A stretch of DNA of 64,000 nucleotides from Cristatella mucedo. Lineage: Eukaryota; Bryozoa; Phylactolaemata; Cristatellidae. Of the stretch, positions 38,101 through 44,439 are shown piece by piece. The notes under the pieces are model-generated. The model worked only from the letters and a program-made list of their open reading frames with translations. It was not told where the DNA came from and did not search any database. A program made the translations under genes and the position numbers. The first letter of the stretch is position 1. Each line of letters opens with the position of its first letter. The stretch covers positions 2,533,501 to 2,597,500 of the forward strand of contig WPIO01000014.1 in assembly GCA_009760855.2 (NCBI GenBank), in the 5' to 3' direction.

Positions 38101-38437
38101 GACGAGAGCCAAATAGCTATCCAGGCGCTTCAAAACTCGCTACAAGAGAAGCAAAAACCAAGATTTCACGATAAGCCAGGTCGCATGCTCAGACAAGCCG
38201 GAAAAAACACTCAAACATCATGCATTGACAAACCCATGCAAGTGACGTTCAGGGCCGCTGATTACGCTGATCAATGAACTCCCTAGGCCGACACGAGCCA
38301 GACTGTATGCGGATCACATGAACCTAAGAAAGCCAAATATAATGTAGTACTGACTGAGAAGTTACAGGCATAAGCTCGCTGTATACGGGGCGTATAAGAC
38401 TTACTTCCTTTTCATATTCGCTGAGATCCGAAGCCAT
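8860..38437 (-). CDS. PTPN9: PTPN9 (PTP-MEG2) orthologue, Sec14-domain tyrosine phosphatase, 14 coding exons
   Basis: Non-receptor protein tyrosine phosphatase with an N-terminal Sec14/CRAL-TRIO lipid-binding domain. In known animals it sits on secretory vesicles and dephosphorylates phosphotyrosine substrates. Inferred coding exons (minus): 38437-38405, 34316-34173, 28285-28196, 27278-27154, 21417-21312, 17394-17284, 17027-16459, 14491-14099, 13808-13581, 12903-12664, 12586-12442, 12286-12137, 9405-9348, 9083-8860. All phases agree and sum to 2616 nt (871 residues plus stop); the human protein, from memory, is about 593. The CRAL-TRIO region spans about residues 12-250, a Pro/Ser/Ala-rich linker about 270-560, and the phosphatase about 565-860. 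Catalytic motifs are intact: KNRY near 607-610, WPD loop with D745, P-loop [10 protein letters not shown] with C790 and R796. The extra length is in exons 7-9. The exon 7 and 8 acceptors are the least certain; every other junction is supported by similarity to the family. Confidence 0.92.
9348..9405 (-). CDS. PTPN9: PTPN9 exon 13, catalytic P-loop
   Basis: A short 58-nt exon encoding [15 protein letters not shown] plus one base. It holds the HCX5R signature with C790 and R796. The acceptor is CCTACTGTAG and the donor GTGAGT. Confidence 0.95.
9691..9778. repeat. 22-bp minisatellite, four units
   Basis: Four consecutive 22-bp units (9691-9712, 9713-9734, 9735-9756, 9757-9778), each centred on a CACTATCCTCC-like core, lie in PTPN9 intron 12. 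Units differ from each other at several positions. Confidence 0.75.
10400..11440 (-). mobile_element. LINE-A related old copy A9 in PTPN9 intron 12
   Basis: The minus strand shows degraded [22 protein letters not shown] (family [19 protein letters not shown]), a GVPQGS-like stretch and upstream RT finger sequence. It is more diverged than the other copies and lacks a recognisable 3' tail, so it is older. An unidentified plus-strand frame of 66 codons (11504-11704, Lys/Arg-rich) lies just beyond it. Confidence 0.7.
11920..12055 (+). mobile_element. SINE-1 copy (tRNA part decayed)
   Basis: Body and tail of SINE-1: CCTGCAATGGGCAATCCTTT, TTCAAGTGGTGGTGACAGCC, then GCGAGGCTGTCGAATCAACT. It lies in PTPN9 intron 12, opposite to the gene. 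Confidence 0.6.
12137..12286 (-). CDS. PTPN9: PTPN9 exon 12, WPD loop
   Basis: 50 codons including [20 protein letters not shown]. The WPD-loop aspartate (D745, the general acid) is present. The exon ends STWK before GTAAGC. Confidence 0.95.
12442..12586 (-). CDS. PTPN9: PTPN9 exon 11, phosphatase
   Basis: 145 nt encoding [13 protein letters not shown] (human RRKCGQYWPLEK), ending THRP before a GTAAGT donor. The split Lys codon with exon 10 closes in phase. Confidence 0.93.
12664..12903 (-). CDS. PTPN9: PTPN9 exon 10, phosphatase pTyr-recognition region
   Basis: 240 nt encoding [38 protein letters not shown] and [18 protein letters not shown]. These are the conserved PTP motifs KNRY, DYINAN and DFWxMVW. 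The downstream intron is only 77 bp long. Confidence 0.95.
13581..13808 (-). CDS. PTPN9: PTPN9 exon 9, linker and start of phosphatase domain
   Basis: 228 nt with a TTTGTTGTGCAG acceptor and GTAAGC donor. An acidic Ser/Asp stretch is followed by [20 protein letters not shown] and then PLCGTF. This matches the helix that opens the PTPN9 phosphatase domain (human TIQELVDYVNARQKQGIYEE and NPVGTF). Confidence 0.85.
14099..14491 (-). CDS. PTPN9: PTPN9 exon 8, lineage-specific linker
   Basis: An open frame joins exon 9 in phase (FDQ-R-LPEES) through a good GTGTGT donor. It is rich in Ala, Ser and Gly and shows no recognised domain. The acceptor at 14492 was chosen because it is the one that fits the phase-2 end of exon 7. 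Other AG dinucleotides nearby, for example a TGACTGCAG at about 14476, would break phase. Some or all of it could be alternatively spliced. Confidence 0.55.
15095..15245 (+). mobile_element. SINE-1 copy (degraded)
   Basis: A GCGGTTTCGAGACC B-box remnant is followed by the SINE-1 body (CAATCCTTTACTGCC) and tail (GTGAAGCTGCTGTATCAGCC). It lies in PTPN9 intron 7. Confidence 0.5.
16459..17027 (-). CDS. PTPN9: PTPN9 exon 7, end of Sec14 domain and proline-rich linker
   Basis: 569 nt, open throughout, phase 0 in and phase 2 out (GTAAGA donor). It begins [15 protein letters not shown], aligning weakly with human IQILKTSEVTQHLP, and [14 protein letters not shown] may correspond to the end of the Sec14 fold. 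From about residue 270 it is Pro/Ser/Thr-rich with polyproline runs, which human PTPN9 lacks. The acceptor has a weak pyrimidine tract, and an in-frame stop lies immediately upstream of it. An alternative transcript starting at the Met at 17018 is possible. Confidence 0.65.
17284..17394 (-). CDS. PTPN9: PTPN9 exon 6, Sec14 core
   Basis: 37 codons, [19 protein letters not shown] then ending LREKLRDR. This corresponds to human [19 protein letters not shown] and LKDKVRER. The acceptor is TTTGTACAG and the donor GTAAGC. The exon is phase 0 at both ends. Confidence 0.92.
18413..19870 (-). mobile_element. LINE-B copy B2 with a large internal deletion
   Basis: The minus strand encodes RT fingers ([56 protein letters not shown]). 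It then jumps at about 18985 from GLVDEARA straight to [20 protein letters not shown], skipping about 650 bp that includes the YADD motif. The fused frame stays open to the end (18465-19205). The 3' end has the LINE-B stem-loop and CATTG tail at 18411-18430. Confidence 0.85.
19900..20320 (+). mobile_element. Tc1/mariner transposase remnant
   Basis: Plus-strand pieces in shifting frames resemble the Tc1 DDE domain: [10 protein letters not shown] (Tc1 type QDNDPKHTAK) and [16 protein letters not shown] (type NPIEHLWDELDRRL). Terminal repeats are not identified. It lies in PTPN9 intron 5 next to LINE-B copy B2. Inactive. Confidence 0.65.
21312..21417 (-). CDS. PTPN9: PTPN9 exon 5, Sec14 core, with a GC donor
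   Basis: 106 nt encoding [18 protein letters not shown] and then [11 protein letters not shown] (human TQRNGLVFIYDMCGSNYA and LLK). The next bases are GCAAGC rather than GT. Because exon 6 begins exactly at the next expected residue in phase 0, a GC-AG intron is the simplest reading. Confidence 0.88.
21664..21701. repeat. (AT)n microsatellite
   Basis: Run of about 18 TA units in PTPN9 intron 4, flanked by ATCATATA-type repeats. Confidence 0.9.
21885..25300 (-). mobile_element. LINE-A copy A2, the longest in the window, in PTPN9 intron 4
   Basis: The minus strand carries an apurinic-type endonuclease domain ([41 protein letters not shown]), a linker, RT fingers ([51 protein letters not shown]), a degraded YGVPQG/YADD region, the RT C-terminus and a (TAA/AAT)n tail at 21885-21925. 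It is inserted in the same orientation as PTPN9. Several frameshifts and stops make it inactive. A SINE-1 copy splits it at 23786-23938. There is no clear ORF1 and the true 5' end is not seen. Confidence 0.88.
23786..23938 (-). mobile_element. SINE-1 copy inserted in LINE-A copy A2
   Basis: 5'-truncated: it starts at CTTTCACGACCTCGG, keeps the B-box-like GGTTCGATTCC, then the SINE-1 body and an AATCAGCTAGGATTT/ATT-rich tail. The LINE-A reading (KIDKIK, then ESI) is interrupted precisely, and AAGGA is present at both junctions, consistent with a short target-site duplication. Confidence 0.85.
26432..26505 (+). mobile_element. tRNA-like SINE head remnant (possible)
   Basis: A GATAGTGCAATCGGTAATAG A-box-like stretch and a GTGGGATTGACCCC T-arm-like stretch about 50 bp apart. 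No typical acceptor stem or CCA context and no tail are seen, so it is not called as a tRNA gene. Confidence 0.3.
27154..27278 (-). CDS. PTPN9: PTPN9 exon 4, Sec14 core
   Basis: 125 nt encoding [20 protein letters not shown] and then [14 protein letters not shown], matching human [18 protein letters not shown] and LQALFYLLDRAV. The donor is GTATGT. The exon ends in phase 2, and its split Arg codon is completed by exon 5. Confidence 0.92.
28196..28285 (-). CDS. PTPN9: PTPN9 exon 3, start of lipid-binding domain
   Basis: 30 codons between a TTCTTTCCAG acceptor and a GTAAGT donor, phase 0 at both ends. It ends in [12 protein letters not shown], which matches human SEILSGKFTIL at the same exon edge. 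Confidence 0.88.
29300..29480. repeat. Pair of 32-bp direct repeats
   Basis: 29300-29331 and 29449-29480 match at 29 of 32 positions (core TTACCTTTTTAAATA). They lie in PTPN9 intron 2. Nature unknown; possibly remnant element ends. Confidence 0.5.
29850..30595 (+). mobile_element. Tc1/mariner transposase remnant
   Basis: Pieces of a Tc1-family transposase in shifting frames: an HTH-like region ([16 protein letters not shown]), [20 protein letters not shown] with FTIF (type KVLWSDESKF), a VTVWDCF-like segment (type VMVWGCF) and a degraded NDPKH region near 30425. It lies in PTPN9 intron 2, opposite to the gene, and is inactive. Confidence 0.65.
30900..32050 (+). mobile_element. LINE-B copy B3, endonuclease joined to the 3' end
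   Basis: Endonuclease-domain sequence ([52 protein letters not shown]) runs to about 31815. It then continues directly into the last 220 bp of LINE-B ([20 protein letters not shown]). The whole RT is missing, so this is an internally deleted derivative. It ends at the LINE-B 3' stem-loop, next to a (CA)n tract. Confidence 0.75.
32048..32269. repeat. (CA)n tract with a tandemly duplicated flank
   Basis: A long (CA)n run (about 32048-32137) is followed by a unique 48-bp flank, a second CA-rich tract and a second, near-identical copy of the flank (32137-32185 and 32222-32269). The duplication unit is about 85 bp. Confidence 0.85.
32640..32712. repeat. Short GGCCTCAGTTGTGCT minisatellite
   Basis: About four to five imperfect 15-bp units built on GTGCTGGCCTCAGTT, directly upstream of LINE-B copy B4. 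Confidence 0.6.
32715..34020 (+). mobile_element. LINE-B copy B4 with RT core
   Basis: RT motif A ([20 protein letters not shown]), palm region ([15 protein letters not shown]), motif C ([14 protein letters not shown]) and thumb ([20 protein letters not shown]) are seen. The C-terminal part is degraded and the 3' end has the LINE-B terminal sequence. It is truncated at the 5' end within RT. It lies in PTPN9 intron 2, opposite to the gene. Confidence 0.85.
34173..34316 (-). CDS. PTPN9: PTPN9 exon 2, CRAL-TRIO N-terminal helices
   Basis: 48 codons with a strong pyrimidine tract at the acceptor and a GTGAGC donor. It contains [18 protein letters not shown], the hallmark helix that precedes the Sec14 fold in PTPN9 (human [18 protein letters not shown]). 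Confidence 0.92.
34727..35065 (+). mobile_element. LINE-A related fragment A10
   Basis: Degraded RT core: [41 protein letters not shown] and a downstream GTLFQRDLS-like stretch. It is an old fragment without ends, in PTPN9 intron 1. Confidence 0.65.
35066..38404. other. PTPN9 intron 1, nothing recognised
   Basis: No conserved coding sequence on either strand. It contains a 10-base G run near 37196 and short AT-rich tracts near 38047. Small open frames here have no family resemblance. Confidence 0.4.
38405..38437 (-). CDS. PTPN9: PTPN9 exon 1 (start codon)
   Basis: Eleven codons, [11 protein letters not shown], followed by the donor GTAAGT. The sequence matches the acidic start of vertebrate PTPN9 (MAPELTPEEE-like), and the phase-0 end joins exon 2 to give [13 protein letters not shown]. 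The ATG lies 11 bp downstream of an ETS-type motif, which supports this start. Confidence 0.85.
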
Positions 38438-38447
38438 TTTCAGACCA

Positions 38448-38455
38448 ACTTCCGG
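38448..38455 (-). promoter_or_regulatory. ETS/GABP-type motif
   Basis: CCGGAAGT on the coding strand of PTPN9, 11 bp upstream of its ATG. In many animal housekeeping genes ETS motifs lie at or near the start site. Confidence 0.45.
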
Positions 38456-38602
38456 GATAAGCAATCCAGGAGATAACTTGCGGCTACACATTAATAAATA
38501 ATACTAAAACTAATTGATTTAATATTAAAAAAATAAAAGCTTACATTATTATCAAATTATTACTGACCTCTACGTAGAGGCTATTTTAGCTTACTCGGTC
38601 AG

Positions 38603-38610
38603 TGACGTCA
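38603..38610. promoter_or_regulatory. CRE (CREB/ATF site)
   Basis: Perfect palindromic TGACGTCA, 113 bp upstream of the UBE2R ATG and 166 bp upstream of the PTPN9 ATG. Being symmetric, it could serve both genes. Confidence 0.6.
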
Positions 38611-38722
38611 AAAATTGGAGACCTTACTAGCCTTCCTTGACTGGTGTGCTATCATTTGTTTATTGTACGCTGGTTCTGCCTGAAATCAGCTCACACAACT
38701 CCTCTACCCGTATTGCGACGAC

Positions 38723-38902
38723 ATGGCCTTACGTCTGCCTTCTTTCGGTGCGACCAAAGCTTTACAGCTGGAGCTGAAGAGGATGAGCGACGAGCCTGTC
38801 GAGGGTTTCACCGTAGGGTTAGCCAATGATGATAACTTGTTCGAATGGGAAGTAGCAATATTTGGCCCTCCCGGTACCCTTTATGAGGGTGGCTACTTTA
38901 AG
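38723..38902 (+). CDS. UBE2R2: UBE2R exon 1
   Basis: 60 codons, [20 protein letters not shown] to EGGYFK, then the donor GTACGT. EEPVEGF- and WEVAIFGPP-type motifs of the CDC34 N-terminus are recognisable ([30 protein letters not shown]). Confidence 0.96.
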
Positions 38903-40990
38903 GTACGTATTTAATTATCGTTTTTTGAAACTGCAGATAGTTATTCTTTATCTGCTCGTGTTTGCGAAGGTAAATAAACGTAGCTTGTAACTTCGTGCCC
39001 CTGCCAGCTATCGCCTGGGCCATAGTGCAGCCGAGGGAGCATGAGATTCGTAGAAGCCCCGCGATTTTGAAGTCTGAAACGTCAGACAGTGAACGTTTTC
39101 TACCCAGGCCTTGATGAAGTTTCCACCCGACTATCCGTATTCACCTCCGACCGTGCGTTTTCTCACTCGCATGTGGCATCCAAACGTTTATGAAAATGGT
39201 GATGTCTGTATTTCGATTCTGCACCCACCAGTCGATGATCCGCAAAGCGGTGAGCTTCCATCAGAGAGATGGAATCCAACCCAAAATGTCAGGTGAGTGC
39301 ATAGTTGTCCGGTTTGGCTGGTTCTCAGATGTCTGGAACAGCGGATGTGGAAATAGCAGACGCAAATAGAAGACGCGCCCTTCCATCCAGCAAGTGTTTT
39401 GTTTACCATCTTTCACCTCGCATCTTTCGCACCGTGCATGGTAACGACGACATTTGCAGTCAAATGTGCTCAGGCCTTTTTGAGATCAGGCCTTTTTATG
39501 ATAAAGTACGTTTGTGCTTGACCACCTTCTAGGACGATACTGCTCAGTATAATATCCCTACTTAATGAACCGAACACTTTCTCACCTGCCAACGTTGATG
39601 CTTCGGTGATGTTTCGAAAATGGAAAGAATCTGGTGGTAAAGAGAAAGAATATGAGAACATCATAAGGTAACAATACAAATTTGGTGCCGCGATATTGTG
39701 CTGAATTCTGAATCCAGATTAATTGTGCAAAGTCCCAAGCAAAGTATGATGCATGAAGGAGACAGATAAAGAGAGAGAGAGAGAGAGAGATAGAGAGGGA
39801 GGGTGAGAGAGAAAGAGATGGGGAGAGGGAGGGAGAGGGGGAGAGACGAGAGAGAGAGATGCACGCACAGAAACACACACTTGCCACACTGTTTTCGCCC
39901 AGTGGTTAAGGTGCTCGCTCCGACCGAGGTCAGAGTGTATGTATTTATCGGCCAAGGTCATGGGCTCGATCCCCTTGGCATACGCTGCCCTCCAAAATGT
40001 TCACAGCACCTACCACTCGGCACCTATTTTACTCTAAACAAAATTTCTATCGGATTTAACTCCATAGCAGTTTTATTGTACAGAAAAAATAAGAAATAAA
40101 TTACATGGAATTTATTTAGTACAACCAGTAAGTTGTCGAGGCATCACAATTTTGATAGCCACCCAATCGTCTTGGCATTGATTCTTACAGCTGCCGGCAC
40201 GTTTCTGGAGGATTTGATGCCCAGCAATCCTTCAAAACCTCAAAAAACTCCAGGTTTTATGTTCCGACATAGACATTTTGATTCATGATTCTTCGAATTC
40301 TGTGCAGACGCCCAACACCGGAAGTAGAGAAGGAGCCCTCACACCATTACTCTTCCACCATCGAATTTTATGGTCGTTTTAGACAAGGTCCATGTACCCG
40401 GCAAACGTACTTCTTTCTTTTGTCGAAGTTAAAGAGATTGAATTTGGACCTATCTGTCTACGGTAGTCTGTTCCACTGGGCCGCTATCTAATGCTGGGAT
40501 CAGCAAGCAAAGTGCAGCCTTGCTTTTTTTGTGCTGCACAATCAACAAAGGCTTGGACTTGGCAATGCTTGCATTCAGTTCGTTTAATTGTCACACTACT
40601 CACAATGTTTTGGTTTAAAAAACTACCTGAATTTCTACCAAGCTACCGTTGCAGTAGCTTGGTAGAAATTCATGTAGTGCATTTTCGCAGTGGTAAAAAA
40701 TATAATTTATTCTTTTAGCAGCCTAAGAGAACTTAATATCTGTTCGCACATCCAATAGGGTGCTGTAGTCACGTGACACCAACCACCCAAACATAGTAAA
40801 CTGCAACTAAGGCCGAAATTATATTGACAGATTGCTACAAATTAATATTTGGCATAGCATCATGACACTCGAATACGGTCATTAGCAATAACTGAAGTAA
40901 GATTGATGAACCAGGTGTGAAGAAACCTTTGGAGGCCTGTACAGGGATTACCTGAATAAAGATTTCAGTTCTCTTATGGCACTATATAAA

Positions 40991-41029
<39 letters not shown>

Positions 41030-44000
41030 CGATGGTAAATAATGATTTACTTGTAGTTTACAATCGTGACAAAAATGCCTGGCATCTATAGTTGTATATC
41101 CTCAGTAGAACAAGTAAGTTTGTACCCTCTGCATTGACAAAATAATAATGGCTCATATTTGTGAAAAATAGATATTCCAGTATGTGGCTAACGTGATGCA
41201 GTCTATGTTGACATCTTTGTGTTGATGTAGCAGCACTGAAAGGTGCCTTAGCAGCTATATCACTTACATATGCTTGTTGAGATCTTTTTTTTAACGCACT
41301 TGTTAAGAACTCTTCAACTATTTCCAATATATGCAAGAGCTGTGCTGCACGTGTTATTCAAGATTTAACCTTTATTGAAACTTCTTGCTCATGCTATTAT
41401 CCAAATTACTAATCACCTCATTTGTTTGATAATGCTTTTGGAGCATATCCATTACTTTGGTCTTTTGTGTCCTATGATTTCATTCTATGTCAGTCATTCA
41501 CCATATTGTCAACCTTCTTCTCAAGTGCTGATGTCCTTTCACTAGGCAAAACATTGTTAAAGCCACTTTTATTTCTGAAAAGATGATTTAGATATGCTTT
41601 TTCATCAACATATCCTTAACTTTAGATAACTCTTCCAAAATCCACCAGAAACGACAGTGATTCGTTTGGGTAACAAGTGTGTTTTCTCCGATGCCGAGCA
41701 TACGAAAGCTATGTGAAGCATGTGAAAATATGTTTATAGACTGCCCAAAAAACAACTTTCATGCTGCTGGCATGTATGCATGTAGTCTGATGTCATCCCA
41801 CCACAATTCTTTATGAGCTCATTCGTCCGGGCCAGCATTTAGTCCACAATCGTCTGCATCATCTCTTCGGCTGCAGCACAAGTACCTCGGTCTTAGCCTA
41901 GGTGTTAGGTGCTCGCTCTTCACGAACCAGGTCTTAGGTTCGAGTCCTGCAGTGGGCTTCTGCAATCCCTTTATTGCCTACTGAAATCGGTGGTGCTAGC
42001 CGTTAAGGCTATTCTTCTGCTATATAAACGAGGCTGTTTAATCAGTGAATCTTATTTTATTTTTTATTTTACCGAGCCTGAGTAAAAGGTCATCTACTGG
42101 TGTAGGTCTAGCACTGGGCATCAGCTGCCTGTCGACATCGCTCAACAGTCGTTCTATTGCGATCAAATCAGACGAATGGTTGAACCACAGCATCAGCACA
42201 GATAAGGATTTGTCAAAACAGGTGGTCGAGTAATAAGTGTAGTGGACTAAGTGTATATAATCATTGACTAATCCTAAGACCTGTCAGAAATGACATTGGT
42301 TGTTCCTTATCCTCTCGATAGAACAAGCAAGTTCGTATCCTATGCATTAACATTATAGTAAGACTAATAAAGCATCGATAGTGCCACAAGAGAATATAAT
42401 CTATATCTTGGTGTTTCATATAGGCTGAAAGGGAGTATTTAAGTGATTATTAGTAGTACCGCATAATCCTTAAAAGAGATTAGCAAATGAAGCTAATTCT
42501 AATAATAATATTTGCTTGTTCCTTGCACATTTTTAAACCATGTGTTGTTCCGTCGAAGAAATCGTACGAATCTCTTGTATCGAGTCCCTCTAGCCACAAG
42601 CTGCCAATGGTAGCAACAATCTATTGCCTCCTCCCCTGGGCACCAAGACGAACTTTACTTTACGCTATTCTGATCTCGGTGCCATTCTATGCTCCATGAA
42701 TAATCTCCTGTACTTGGATTTAAAAAATTCATTTCGAGAACCCTACTGACCCCTGTGTGCTAAATTCAGCACAATTTCTGATTCGCGGTCTCTGGCTGCT
42801 CGTATGCATGGCCCCACTCACAGCAAGGGTCACATTCGATCAAATACTATCAAGTGATTTTATGCTTTCAAGTCCCACTAATATGAAAATCTGCATATCC
42901 GACCGAATGTGGGCCTCTTTTTCTGCAGGATGTATAACAATTTGCATGCAATTTGCGGAACGGTAAGAACCTTGATGTTAAAGCTGTTTACTGAAAATAT
43001 CTTCCTCGCCCAGTCTGCTCCATCCTCTATCCGACTAGCCCTCATTGGTGGAATGCCACGGAATGTGAATGACATGTGCGACAATCTGGATGAGTTTACT
43101 GCTGAAGAAAAACTAGCTAGGACTACTAAATGCTAACTTAAAAAAAACATACACAAGATGAGGAATGACTGTCCATTGACTGGCATCTGATAGCTTTGTT
43201 GTATTTAGTACCAACCCATTTAAGCTAAAGATAAGCTATAGGGCAATTTCTATAGGAATAAAATTTAGTCACCGATGTGCAATCCAAAAAAGCTGATACT
43301 GATCGCTAACCATGTCTTTTATCGTGCTCAAGTTAGCACCATACCTGGCAATCCTTGCGGCTATCTGTTAAGGTCAGACAGTCGGTCACCAAGTCAATAT
43401 CTTTCCTGGACTCTTCAACCTCAGTTCCTTTACTCCGCCTTATTGTCCACCTTCAAGCCTGCAGCTGCTTACCTCTCGATGTTTTTTCTTAGTCTAACAA
43501 GACTACAAACCCTCTATAAAGACAGCTTTTGGACTCATTGACCGCTCACTGGGCGCCATTATCACGGTATTGTAACGGTTTTAGGTCCAATCGCAATGAT
43601 GGATTTCAGAGTAAAGATGTCAGCAACCAACGGTCATCAATTGAGCCTTGAAAGTATGGGATACCGAGGGATTTTAGGTCTAATCACCCTCCCTCTGTTT
43701 ATACTCTCACCTTTGCAGATATACTCGCCTTGCACAATCTAGGCTTTCAATTGTATACAGATTCCGATTAGCTGTGTGCTTTGATCCTTACTAAGTCACT
43801 TTCTAGGCACTTCACATAGGAAAAGATTGGATGGAAAAGATTATAATGCTGGAAAAGCTGGAAAAGATTATAATGTATAGATCGTTACATATTAGATTTT
43901 TAGTATTAATATGCCCAGCATAAGTAATAATATGCACATTAGTGCACAACACAGTTTGTAGTGATGGCTCGCATCTTAACCAATTTGCAACTCACGTGGT

Positions 44001-44439
44001 GTGTTTTGGCTTCAACCGAGTGTTGGCAGTTATTGCCTGTCCTAACTTAGCTTCTTTGTTAGTTGAATATTGTATACATGCTAACTTGTAAAGTATGTGG
44101 CTCATCGCATTGATTTGACGCAGTGTGATTCTATTTTTCTCCAATTAACCCCAATAATTTGAATTGTTGTTGTTAATTATTAGGAAGCAAGTAAGCACAA
44201 CAAAGGAAGAAGCCGTTCGCGATGGGGTCAGGGTGCCAATGACTCTGGAAGAATATTGTGTTCGCGAGCGCCGGTCAGAGAACTCACTGAATGGCACTGC
44301 TGGCGGTGACACCGACTTTTACAATGAGGACTACTTGGACGATGACGACTGCACTGGTGGCGACCTAGGCGATGATTATGGTAGTAATGATGAAGAGTAT
44401 GAGGACAATGACTCTGGTAATGGTGATGACGAATCGTAG
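38723..44439 (+). CDS. UBE2R2: UBE2R/CDC34 ubiquitin-conjugating enzyme E2 R, 4 coding exons
   Basis: E2 enzyme that accepts ubiquitin from E1 and, with SCF cullin-RING ligases, builds Lys48 chains. Exons: 38723-38902, 39108-39292, 39533-39667, 44184-44439; all are phase-consistent and give 756 nt (251 residues; the human paralogues are about 236-238). Visible: the HPN motif and catalytic Cys ([16 protein letters not shown], Cys94), the acidic insertion beside the active site ([17 protein letters not shown]) that is diagnostic for CDC34/UBE2R, and a very acidic C-terminal tail rich in Asp, Glu and Gly, which in CDC34 binds a basic canyon on cullin. Intron 3 is 4.5 kb and full of repeats. One invertebrate gene usually corresponds to vertebrate UBE2R1 and UBE2R2 together, so the symbol marks the family. 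Confidence 0.96.
39108..39292 (+). CDS. UBE2R2: UBE2R exon 2, catalytic core
   Basis: 185 nt after a TTTTCTACCCAG acceptor. It contains the HPN motif, the catalytic Cys94 and the acidic loop, and ends in NPTQNV plus a split Arg codon before GTGAGT. Confidence 0.97.
39533..39667 (+). CDS. UBE2R2: UBE2R exon 3
   Basis: 135 nt encoding [20 protein letters not shown] and [12 protein letters not shown] to ENII, near-identical to human CDC34. No ATG-initiated frame covers it, so it is easy to miss. The acceptor is CCACCTTCTAG and the donor GTAACA, with split Arg codons at both ends. Confidence 0.96.
39770..39862. repeat. (GA)n microsatellite, imperfect
   Basis: GA-rich tract with GGGA interruptions in UBE2R intron 3. 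The Ser/Leu-rich frames across it are translations of the repeat. Confidence 0.9.
39890..40050 (+). mobile_element. SINE-2-like copy with tRNA-derived head
   Basis: CGCCCAGTGGTTAAGGTGCT resembles an A box and GGGCTCGATCCCC a B box. About 20 extra bases lie between them. The tail (CGGCACCTATTTTACTC) differs from SINE-1. It lies in UBE2R intron 3, same strand as the gene. Confidence 0.55.
40140..40560 (-). mobile_element. Possible Tc1-like remnant
   Basis: The plus-strand phrase CGCCCAACACCGGAAG, followed by CACCATTACTCTTCCACCAT and GAATTTTATGGTCG, resembles the antisense of the mid region of Tc1-family transposases (CACCACCAT...TTTCACAGT context). Frames are lost and no ends are seen. Confidence 0.35.
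40628..40672. other. Perfect 19-bp inverted repeat with 7-base loop
   Basis: TGAATTTCTACCAAGCTAC is followed by 7 bases and then its exact reverse complement. It lies in UBE2R intron 3, and no mismatch in the stem suggests recent origin or selection. Confidence 0.8.
40998..41024. repeat. (AT)n microsatellite
   Basis: About 13 TA units in UBE2R intron 3. Confidence 0.9.
41888..42060 (+). mobile_element. SINE-1 copy with tRNA head, in UBE2R intron 3
   Basis: The head shows TTAGCCTAGGTGTTAGGTGC (A-box-like) and GGTTCGAGTCCTGCAGTGGG (consensus B box). The body CCTTTATTGCC and tail AACGAGGCTGTTTAATCAG follow, then a T-rich end. It is one of the more complete SINE-1 copies. Confidence 0.75.
42485..43790 (+). 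mobile_element. LINE-A related old copy A11 in UBE2R intron 3
   Basis: An endonuclease-domain fragment ([16 protein letters not shown], compare [14 protein letters not shown] in copy A2) is followed by degraded linker sequence and a final piece resembling [10 protein letters not shown] of the RT core. It has many frame breaks and internal losses, and no 3' tail. Confidence 0.65.
44184..44439 (+). CDS. UBE2R2: UBE2R exon 4, acidic tail
   Basis: 256 nt encoding [19 protein letters not shown] and [12 protein letters not shown], then a Gly/Asp/Glu-rich tail ending GDDES and stop. Human counterpart: ERDGVKVPTTLAEYCV followed by its acidic tail. Confidence 0.95.

Larger units (their letters stand above)
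38438..38722. promoter_or_regulatory. Shared bidirectional promoter region of PTPN9 and UBE2R
   Basis: The start codons of the divergent genes are 285 bp apart. The interval carries an ETS-type motif CCGGAAGT (minus strand, 38448-38455) and a palindromic CRE TGACGTCA (38603-38610), both typical of housekeeping promoters. The middle is AT-rich and no TATA box is evident. Transcription start sites cannot be placed from sequence. Confidence 0.6.

Noticed and set aside
39582-39961. Ser/Leu/Pro-rich frames on the minus strand
   Set aside because: Antisense of UBE2R exon 3 plus a (GA)n tract.
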